From Scatophagus argus (lineage: Eukaryota > Chordata > Actinopteri > Scatophagidae), in assembly GCF_020382885.2 (NCBI RefSeq), contig NC_058516.1, positions 10,345,902 through 10,409,901 on the forward strand: a DNA stretch of 64,000 nucleotides, read 5' to 3'. The notes under the pieces are model-generated. The model was not told the origin of the DNA, ran no database searches, and saw nothing but the letters and a program-made list of their open reading frames with translations. The position numbers and the translations under genes were made by a program. Below, one piece after another: positions 56,330 to 64,000 of this stretch. Numbering within the stretch: the stretch's first letter is position 1; every line of letters starts with the position of its first letter.

Positions 56330-58101
56330 GTAGTGTTAGATTTTTCACTTGTTTACTTATATGTCAAGTTAAAAGTTTGGTCCAGACTTTTTCTACTTGG
56401 AAAGTGTCATGAGACAACTTTTGGTGTGATTTGGCGCGATACAAACCGAACTGAAATGCAGTGAAATAATAGTGGCTGCTTTATTAAAAGGGTTATTGAA
56501 TTCATTCTCATGCTGAAAATATGAAAAGTGGAATTATCTTTATATGAGTACATCTTTATATCAACGAGATATAATAATCAGGATATATCGGGATAAACCA
56601 AAATTTAATGAATTGGAGTTCCTTCCAACAAAACGCTTCCTGTGAGCCGGAAGACACTGCAACAGAAAAAAATATGTCGTATATGCTTGTATGTGTGTAT
56701 ACTTGTCGATATCATTAACTGTGCAGTTGCCCGTCACAGCCACAAGAGGGCGCTTCAGATGGAGGCGACCTACAGGTCTGAGCTCCACCTGATGGGGAGC
56801 AGAGCGACGACCCGCCTGAAGCGACTCGGAGTCACAGCTTGCGAATCACCGGCAGAGGACTGCGAGTAGACACCGGAAATGCACAGGAAAACGTTTCGGT
56901 TTCCACATTTGTTTGCCGAGTGTGTATTTGTGTGTGTGTGAAATGAAATATAAGATGAAATATCTACACTGGACGAGAATTAGCAGGCCTAAGAATGAGC
57001 CACAACATTGCGACTGTCAGTGGATTTTGCAAAGTATAGCAAACTGTCTGTAGACAAATGAAAGCTTTATTGGCTGTGAATAAAAGCTGTCAAGCGATGG
57101 GAAATAAAACAGAAAAAGCAGTTGTGGAGGAGAACAACACGTTGCATTTCCTGCTTCTTCATGTCACGTCAGTCAGTCGTGTCCTCTTTAATTGCAGTCG
57201 CAACCGGATTTTAATTTGCATTTGTCAGGGTTTGTGGTCGACGTGAGAAGAAATGTCAGTCCAAGATCCCAAACTCATGAGGGAAAGCGAGAGGACACAG
57301 AGACGGTAGAAGGACTGCATGGAGATTCGATAACAGACAGGCTAAAAGGTCAATAATAATGTCGTCATAACCCTGTCCGTCCTGTCTGTGTGTCCTGTCT
57401 CTTACATGTTCCTCCAACATCCAGCAAGCAAACAGGTCTTATTCACAACAGTCTGTGTGTGTGTGAGCGAAAAAACAGAAAGAAGTAAAAGTAAAATAGA
57501 TGCCGGCACTCCCTCTAGCGGTCGACTTCTGGAATAGCATAAAAGGTGTAACAGCAGTATGAATACACTTGATTGTACTGATGTCAAATCATACTGGCTG
57601 ACAGAGGACAGACCCTGTAAGAATACTGCGAGTGTTCAGGTTTAAAAAAAGCATAAAGAAACACAAAGCAATTATTTAATTAAAGATAAGGTTGCTAATA
57701 ATCATGTTTTTGTTTTTTGATGACTTTTAATTGGAGCTGTGAGGAACCAAGCGAAGGTTCAAATGTTGACATGAACTAAAGGTGAGAAAGCATTAAAAGG
57801 ATTCCAGTGTGTCGCACGCACAGCAGCAGCTCAGCGAGACGAGCAGCTGATGGAGCTGCTGTTCCCTTCAAAGTTTTCTTTTCACTAACGTAAACAATAA
57901 ATATAAGCAGGAGATTCGGCGGTCCATGTTGAGGTATCGCTGCATACCTCAACACGATAAGCTCCTGCCCGGTGACGTTATGAGGGGGCGGAATCAAACT
58001 ACGTATTGTACAATTACGTATTGTCGCTGCACAGGTGCGTATCCTCCATGCGATTGGCTGCTTGTAACGAGTCACAGGTGTCTGTTAATGAGGCGGGCCA
58101 G

Positions 58102-58135
58102 TATAAAAGCGACAGTCCTTCCCTGCTTCTTTCTT
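58102..58135 (+). promoter_or_regulatory. TATA box and pyrimidine-rich (TOP-like) start
   Basis: TATAAAA at 58102-58108 lies about 25-30 nt upstream of the pyrimidine tract CTTCTTTCTTT (58126-58135). This is the arrangement of translation-machinery and snoRNA-host genes. The first donor follows at 58182. Confidence 0.6.
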
Positions 58136-59820
58136 TGCGCCCTGTCATCTCTTCCGGGTCGGAGGTCGTTTGGCCCGTCAGGTATGTCCGCGTGCTGCTT
58201 TGTGTTTTGTTACTGCTCTTAAAGCGTCGTTGTTGTTCTTGTGTTGCAGGGCGACTGCTCGTGTGCGGCTCCGTTTGTTGGCTGAGGTAAGTGTCTTCTT
58301 TCTTTACGCTACGGTCGATGCTCTCAGGTGTCTGACGCTATTGTTCCTGCAGGTAAACGCCGGTGGCTGCCAGGAGTCCTGTCCCTTTGTCCGCTCCTGC
58401 CTCCTGTTGTGTGAGGGTGTGTGTCCGCTAACAAGGTTTGTATGTGTGCTGTAGCGTGCGCCTCAGTATTGTTTTCAGCGTAGTTAACAATAGTAAAAGC
58501 GTTACGGCCAGAGGCGGGTGCACCGTGGACCGGTTGTCAATGAAGCTACCGTGCATGTTTCGAGGAGGAAACCCATGCAAAGTCCACACAGAAGGCCCAC
58601 ACCGGGGTGTGATGAAAGCGATGCAGAAGTTAGCCTAACATCACATGTTGGGACATGGAGTCTAAATGTTGTATCAGTAGTAGAAGTCTGTGTAGATTCT
58701 CAGTCATCCAGGTCATATTCACTCAAAGAGTTGAAGGAAGGCGTCTGGACTTGTGAGGATTGGCTTGAAGACGTTTCACTGTTAATCCAAGCATCTTCAT
58801 CAGTTCTGAAAACTGTCTGGTGGGTAAACAAATATATATGCCTCAGTGGGTGTGACTTGGTGAAACTGATCAAACAAAAGATCTGATAGTCCTGCAATTT
58901 GCCTGTGTTTGACTGCAAGTGATGGCCCTCTGTGTCTAACGACTATCTGACTATCCCCACCAAACAGTTTTCAGAACCGATGAAGCTGCTTGGATTAGCA
59001 GTGAAACGTTTTCAAGTTAATCTTCACAAGTCCAGACGGCTTGCTTCAACTCCTTTCAATCAGTAGTAGAAGTGTAACTATATTAGTTTCTATAAGTGTA
59101 TTGGTATTTATAAGTGTGTTTATTTAACTGTGTAAGTATATTGGTCTGTAAGTATCAGTATTACCACTTTCTAATCTGTTTGTGTTGCAGGTAGAGTGCT
59201 GCTCCACCTCCACTGTCGGTGGTCGCCGGCGGGGTCTTGGTGTGGTGCGATGCCGGAGTAAGTATGTTCATAAAAACTAAAAGCAATATAGGTATATTGG
59301 TCTATGTAAGTATAGGTAATTGTTTCTTTTCGTATGTCATGCGAGTGTGTGGCAGGTGGTGTGCTGCTCCAGCTCCATTGGCCCCACCTGTGCAGCGGTG
59401 TTAGCCGTTAATTTGGCTGCGCTTTCGACGCTGTGTTGCATGGTAAGTGAAGGTGGTGCTATGTCTCAGTAAGGTGATGGTTATGTCATTGCTTTATAGC
59501 TGTCTTCAGCTGGACAAGCTTCTCTTTTGTCTGCTAATTTATTAGGTAAAATCAGTAGCCTTTTTAGCTTACCTGTGTGCACCAGTTGGTGATTAAAATT
59601 GATGTTTTTCCTCCTGCTTTGTAAGTGTAAGAGGTTGAGTGTCATGGTATTCTAATGTTTTTCTTTTCCAGGGCAGGAGCTGAGTGGTGGTTTCCTTCTC
59701 ACAATCCACAATTAGGTTTGGAATGTGGTGACTTGGTTTGCAGTGGTTAGTATTGTACCTGGCATTTTCTGTATTTTTACTGTATGTAGCCTCTGTTTGC
59801 AATAAATAATTGAACTGTAA
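58131..59820 (+). ncRNA. Spliced, apparently non-coding transcript unit (six exons, snoRNA-host-like architecture)
   Basis: Predicted exons: about 58131-58181, 58250-58286, 58353-58435 (donor uncertain, could be near 58415), 59191-59257, 59356-59442, 59672-59820. Each is bounded by good consensus sites (CAG|GTATGT, GAG|GTAAGT, TTGCAG|, GGA|GTAAGT, GGCAG|, ATG|GTAAGT, TTTTCCAG|), and an AATAAA lies at 59801-59806. Introns 1 and 2 are only about 65-70 nt. No long open frame spans the joined exons in what I could check by eye. Exons 4 and 5 start with similar sequence (GTGCTGCTCCACCTCCACTG and GTGCTGCTCCAGCTCCATTG), suggesting exon duplication. No clear C/D or H/ACA snoRNA was recognised in the introns, so the host-gene idea is only by architecture. 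Confidence 0.5.
58728..59063. repeat. Palindromic (inverted-repeat) element with hammerhead-like core motifs
   Basis: The left arm (about 58728-58830) and right arm (about 58953-59063) are reverse complements over roughly 95 bp with few mismatches, separated by about 120 bp. Both carry the sequence family GAAACGT(C/T)TTCAAG next to CTTGGATTA. The minus strand of the left arm shows CTGATGA (58797-58803), then GAAAC, then GTC (58770-58772), in the order of a hammerhead ribozyme core. The right arm has CCGATGA at 58977-58983. The flank TGTAGATTCTCAGTCATCCA (58691 onward) belongs to the same dispersed teleost repeat as I remember it. The element lies in intron 3 of the predicted non-coding gene. 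Confidence 0.6.
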
Positions 59821-59821
59821 A

Positions 59822-59840
59822 TGTGTGTGTGTGTGTGTGA
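59822..59840. repeat. (TG)n microsatellite
   Basis: TG run just after the polyadenylation signal of the predicted non-coding gene. Seen directly. Confidence 0.85.
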
Positions 59841-59984
59841 CCTTAATATGGTAAAAGCTACAGGTCAAAGTCCCCCTATGTTGTGCTTAAGTGCATTTGA
59901 TACTATGTAGGGGTGACACAAAGATGGACAGCAGTCTTTCAACAGTTTTTATTTCAACAAACAAGGTAAAAATCAGTGTCCAAC

Positions 59985-61990
59985 AACTTTACAAGCACTC
60001 TAAATATTTCCCTAAGTGTTTAACTTACTTAACAAATACCCTAAAATATTTCCTAAGTGTTTAACTTACTTTACCAGTACTCTAAAATATTTCCTAAGTG
60101 TTTAACTTACTTAACAAATACCCTAAAATATTTCCTAAGTGTTTAACTTACTTTACAAGTACTCTAAATATACATTTAAATTTTTCCTAAGTGTTTAACT
60201 TACTTTACAAGTACTCTAAATATACATTTAAATTTTTCCTAAGTGTTTAACTTACTTTACAAGTACTCTAAATATTTCCCTAAGTGTTTAACTTACTTTA
60301 CAAGCACTCTAAATATACATTAATTTTTTTCCTAAGTGTTTAACTTACTTAACAAGCACTCTAAATATTTCCCTAAGTGTTTAACTTACTTAACAAATAC
60401 CCTAAAATATTTCCTAAGTGTTTAACTTACTTTACAAGTACTCTAAATATACATTTAAATTTTTCCTAAGTGTTTAACTTACTTAACAAATACCCTAAAA
60501 TATTTCCCTAAGTGTTTAACTTACTTTACAAGCACTCTAAATATACATTAATTTTTTTCCTAAGTGTTTAACTTACTTAACAAGCACTCTAAATATTTTC
60601 CTAAGTGTTTAACTTACTTAACAAATACCCTAAAATATTTCCTAAGTGTTTAACTTACTTTACAAGTACTCTAAATATACATTTAAATTTTTCCTAAGTG
60701 TTTAACTTACTTTACAAATACCCTAAAATATTTCCCTAAGTGTTTAACTTACTTTACAAGCACTCTAAATATACATTAATTTTTTTCCTAAGTGTTTAAC
60801 TTACTTTACAAGCACTCTAAATATTTTCCTAAGTGTTTAACTTACTTAACAAATACCCTAAAATATTTCCTAAGTGTTTAACTTACTTTACAAGTACTCT
60901 AAATATACATTTAAATTTTTCCTAAGTGTTTAACTTACTTTACAAGCACTCTAAATATTTCCCTAAGTGTTTAACTTACTTTACAAGCACTCTAAATATA
61001 CATTAATTTTTTTCCTAAGTCTTTAACTTACTTAACAAGCACTCTAAATATTTCCCTAAGTGTTTAACTTACTTAACAAATACCCTAAAATATTTCCTAA
61101 GTGTTTAACTTACTTTACCAGTACTCTAAAATATTTCCTAAGTGTTTAACTTACTTAACAAATACCCTAAAATTTTTCCTAAGTGTTTAACTTACTTTAC
61201 AAGTACTCTAAATATACTTTTAAATTTTTCCTAAGTGTTTAACTTACTTTACAAGTACTCTAAATATTTCCCTAAGTGTTTAACTTACTTTACAAGCACT
61301 CTAAATATACATTAATTTTTTTCCTAAGTGTTTAACTTACTTAACAAGCACTCTAAATATTTTCCTAAGTGTTTAACTTACTTAACAAATACCCTAAAAT
61401 ATTTCCTAAGTGTTTAACTTACTTTACAAGTACTCTAAATATACATTTAAATTTTTCCTAAGTGTTTAACTTACTTTACAAGTACTCTAAATATTTCCCT
61501 AAGTGTTTAACTTACTTTACAAGCACTCTAAATATACATTAATTTTTTTCCTAAGTCTTTAACTTACTTAACAAGCACTCTAAATATTTTCCTAAGTGTT
61601 TAACTTACTTAACAAATACCCTAAAATATTTCCTAAGTGTTTAACTTACTTTACCAGTACTCTAAAATATTTCCTAAGTCTTTAACTTACTTAACAAATA
61701 CTCTAAATATTTTCCTAAGTGTTTAACTTACTTTACAAGTACTCTAAATATACATTTAAATTTTTCCTAAGTGTTTAACTTACTTTACAAGTACTCTAAA
61801 ATTTTTCCTAAGTGTTTAATTTACTTTACAAGTACTCTAAATATACATTAAAATTTTCCCTAAGTGTTTAACTTACTTTACAAGTACTCAAAAATTTTTC
61901 CTCAGTGTTTAACAACTTTACAAATACTCTGCTTTTAAATTTTCCTAAGTCTTTAGCTTACTTTACAAATACTTTTAAAAAATACTCTCA
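59985..61990. repeat. 2-kb minisatellite, about 44 units of 40-53 bp, with higher-order structure
   Basis: The unit is built on CCTAAGTGTTTAACTTACTT followed by ACAAGTACTCTAAATAT or ACAAATACCCTAAAATAT. Some units carry an insert TACATTTAAATTTTT or TACATTAATTTTTTT. Unit spacing alternates between about 41 and about 51 bp. A five-unit block of about 225-230 bp recurs (marker units near 60330, 60560, 60788, 61012, 61323 and 61548). Units decay towards the right end (61900-61990). It is non-coding on both strands. Confidence 0.93.
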
Positions 61991-62004
61991 AAATTTTTCT
62001 AAGA

Positions 62005-62570
62005 ATGACACCTACCCTTCGGAGACAGAAATGAGCGCCGTCTTCCTCTCGCCCGTACGCTCTGCGTTGTCCACATCATTGACTCTGGGGTTGCCACTCT
62101 TTTACAGTTTGGTGTCAAAAGCCACAAACAAAAATTACAAAGTACTGTTTTCTTTAGCAACTTATTCAAAGTCTTTAACTACTTTACACTTCAAAAATAC
62201 TTTAACAAAGTACTGTCTAAAACGTGGATGAAGTTCTGCCGTCCTCGCTTTTACTCCTCAAATTCTGCACTCATCTGAAAGAAAGGAAGAAAGAAATCAT
62301 TTCATCCTTGTCGGAGAACACGCTTCCGACAACATCCGCATCGGCTGTGAATGAAGCCTAACCTTTGGAGACAGATATGAGCTCCGTCTTCAGGTAACCC
62401 GTACGCTCTGCGTTGTCCACATCCATTCGCTCTGGAGCTGCAAGCCGCTTAAACTTTTCTGTCAAAAGCCACAAATAAAAACTTCACAAAGCGGTAACGT
62501 TGCTCTTCCTAAACAACACATTACAAGCACAAAGTACTGCTTTCTTTAGCAACTTACTTTCACAGGGTTT
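62005..62570. repeat. Short tandem duplication (copies about 62005-62172 and 62353-62570)
   Basis: The two copies share CCCGTACGCTCTGCGTTGTC, GTCAAAAGCCACAAA and CTTTAGCAACTTA in the same order, about 350 bp apart. The second has roughly 50 bp extra. Read on the minus strand each carries an exon-like block (VDNAERTG, then KT, then LISVS) ending at a possible donor (CCGAAG|GGTAGG and CCAAAG|GTTAGG) and preceded by CAG. Relative to that frame the two copies differ by one base at the 5' side. Confidence 0.65.
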
Positions 62571-62598
62571 GGGCTAGTACTTCCCAACGGCCTCGTCT

Positions 62599-63344
62599 TT
62601 AGAGATGTCGGGGAACAGGAAGCGTGTTGGTGGGGATGTTCTCGCCAGCCATCGCCTCGTACGTGCCGATGATGTGTGGCGCAGAGTGTTCCGCGAAAAC
62701 CCACACTTTGAAAACCGCCTCGGAGAACCCCACGCTCGCCGGGCACGTCCTGTTCCATCTGGGTCGAGGTGATCGAACCCTCTCTGCTGCTCTCGCTGAA
62801 CCGGGACACTTGTCGCTCAACAGGGTCCTCTCCCTCTGCTTACTGATGAAGCTGAATGTAGAGAGGAGAAAAAAAAAGAAAAAATACCAACACCACACAC
62901 TAGCTTACCAGCCCTGGACCTCGGGAATGTAAATCGCTCTCTCTAAGAAACACCGTCTGTGCCTTGTCGTTCCGCAGCCAAAGCGGCTGCCTCTTCGTCG
63001 CATCCGGGATTCCTTCCATCTGCAGCCGGAAGGCAAATGCTTTCTCATTGGCGCTCTGCTGGGACACAAGGAAAGGTTCTGACATCGTTAACTTCACAAA
63101 CAATTTAGAATTGTGGGACCAAGAACAAAAGACATTTCAATTAAAATAAATTATTAATTATTAGTCATTTAATTCATAGTAATTAATTAAACATGACCTG
63201 TGTTTGTGTGTGTGTGTGTGTCCGCGAATCAAAAGTCATCCATAATTTCCGTTTAACACCTTTTCGCGACAACGGTCCTCTAAAGAAACTTACTTCAACA
63301 CATGACAAATGGTTTGGAGACATATCCTTTCTTCTCTGTGACAT
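62599..63344 (-). CDS. Candidate three-exon gene, unidentified product
   Basis: Proposed exons in transcript order: 63294-63344 (MSQRRKDMSPNHLSCVE), 62909-63058 (50 codons, QSANEKAFAFRLQMEGIPD and so on) and about 62599-62838 (79 codons and TAA, including AVFKVWVFAEHSAPHIIG and YEAMAGENIPTNT). The first two donors (GAA|GTAAGT, CTG|GTAAGC) and the middle acceptor (TGTCCCAG) are good, and all three pieces are phase 0. The third acceptor is uncertain. The total is about 146 aa. The start is uncertain because the first exon is open further upstream. I recognise no domain. Other frames of the third exon are also open, so it could be a decayed pseudogene. The tandemly duplicated block at 62005-62570 lies downstream and could supply further exons. 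Confidence 0.33.
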
Positions 63345-63404
63345 CCCATGAGGGCTGGTGGTTGAACTCCTGCAGCAGGAACCTGACTGGAAACAAAAAC
63401 ATTA

Positions 63405-63800
63405 ACATTCAAGGAGCTTTATTGTCATTTCAAACATGTAAGTAAAAAAAAAAACATGAGGTGGAACGAAATTACTTTCCCTGGTCCCGGTATAAGCCCA
63501 ACAACCTACCAAATACGTCAAATAACTATAAATATAAAAACAGCACTATATAAATATGAAAACAGTTAAATTAAAAAATTAAACATATAATTAAAAATCT
63601 AAAAATATAAAAACATAAACATTAAAAATTAACTATTAATTAATTAAAAATTAAAAATATAAACAGTGAACAGAGATGACAACAATATGTACAGCAGTAT
63701 GTGCAAATGAGAAACAGTAGTGTGCAAATGGAAGAGTAGTGCAAAGTTTCTGTGCAAGATGGCTGCGTTGTGCAATGTTCTGTGAGTGCTTCTCAGGGAA
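63405..63800. repeat. Dispersed retroelement-like tail and AT-rich segment
   Basis: It begins AAGGAGCTTTATTGTCATTT and GGTGGAACGAAATTACTTTC. It continues into an AT-rich run with TATAAAAACA and ATTAAAAATTAA motifs, then GTGCAAATG and GTGCAAG repeats. That order fits a dispersed teleost element I recall, of which 2990-3045 would be a short relative. Nothing coding is seen from here to 64000. Confidence 0.45.
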
Positions 63801-64000
63801 GGGAGAGGGAGGGTGATGTGTGTGCGTGTGTGTGTGCAGGGGAGTGGGGAAGGGGTAAACTAACCAAAACATACGCATTTACAGAGCCTCAACATTTACT
63901 GCCTCGTTCATTTTCATGTTACTGTACACACACACTTCAGTTCCAGGACTTCACCTTTCTAATCTAGGTAACAGTTGCTTTTGTGAGGAAGAGGGGAAGA

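Noticed and set aside
58600..58640. C-box-like GTGATGA in intron 3 of the predicted non-coding gene
   Set aside because: No matching D box (CTGA) at a suitable distance and no terminal stem, so a C/D snoRNA is not supported.
60001..61990. Minisatellite considered as a CRISPR array because of regular spacing
   Set aside because: The units are contiguous without unique spacers, the context is vertebrate, and variation is of higher-order-repeat type.

Overview
The window is animal nuclear DNA, almost certainly from a ray-finned (teleost) fish. Genes are split by GT-AG introns, intergenic distances are short, CA/TG microsatellites are frequent, and several interspersed repeats look like families I know from teleost genomes. 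There are no bacterial operons, CRISPR arrays or rRNA genes, and I recognised no tRNA.

Layout, left to right. (1) 710-10220, minus: the first seven coding exons of kdm6a (UTX, H3K27 demethylase), running off the left edge. (2) 10221-11118: a head-to-head spacer serving kdm6a and fundc1. (3) 11119-13201, plus: complete fundc1 (mitophagy receptor, 5 exons, 157 aa). (4) 15478-18163, minus: complete cenpl (inner kinetochore protein CENP-L, 5 exons, 368 aa), tail-to-tail with fundc1. (5) 21895-53585, plus: complete cask. The 27 conventional coding exons add up to 926 codons plus stop, and a further in-frame 39-nt exon is possible. All the domains are present: CaMK-like pseudokinase, two L27, PDZ, SH3 and guanylate kinase. 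(6) 35196-36491, minus: the lysophosphatidylserine-type receptor gene gpr34, nested antisense in cask intron 5, as in mammals. (7) 53586-56000: cask 3'UTR and polyadenylation signals. (8) 56000-64000: a poorly understood accessory region. It holds a candidate small first exon, a spliced apparently non-coding gene with TATA box and pyrimidine-rich start, a palindromic repeat with hammerhead-ribozyme-like core motifs, a 2-kb minisatellite with higher-order structure, a short tandem duplication, and a candidate three-exon minus-strand gene I do not recognise.

The genes act separately (chromatin, mitochondria, kinetochore, synaptic scaffold, GPCR). KDM6A, FUNDC1, CASK and GPR34 all lie on human Xp11, so the block is an old syntenic segment; CENPL is on human chromosome 1 and is the odd neighbour here. 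Exon boundaries were set by hand from reading-frame phase, splice consensus and remembered vertebrate family sequences. Phase closes exactly in fundc1, cenpl and cask, which is the main internal check. No alignment or transcript data were available.
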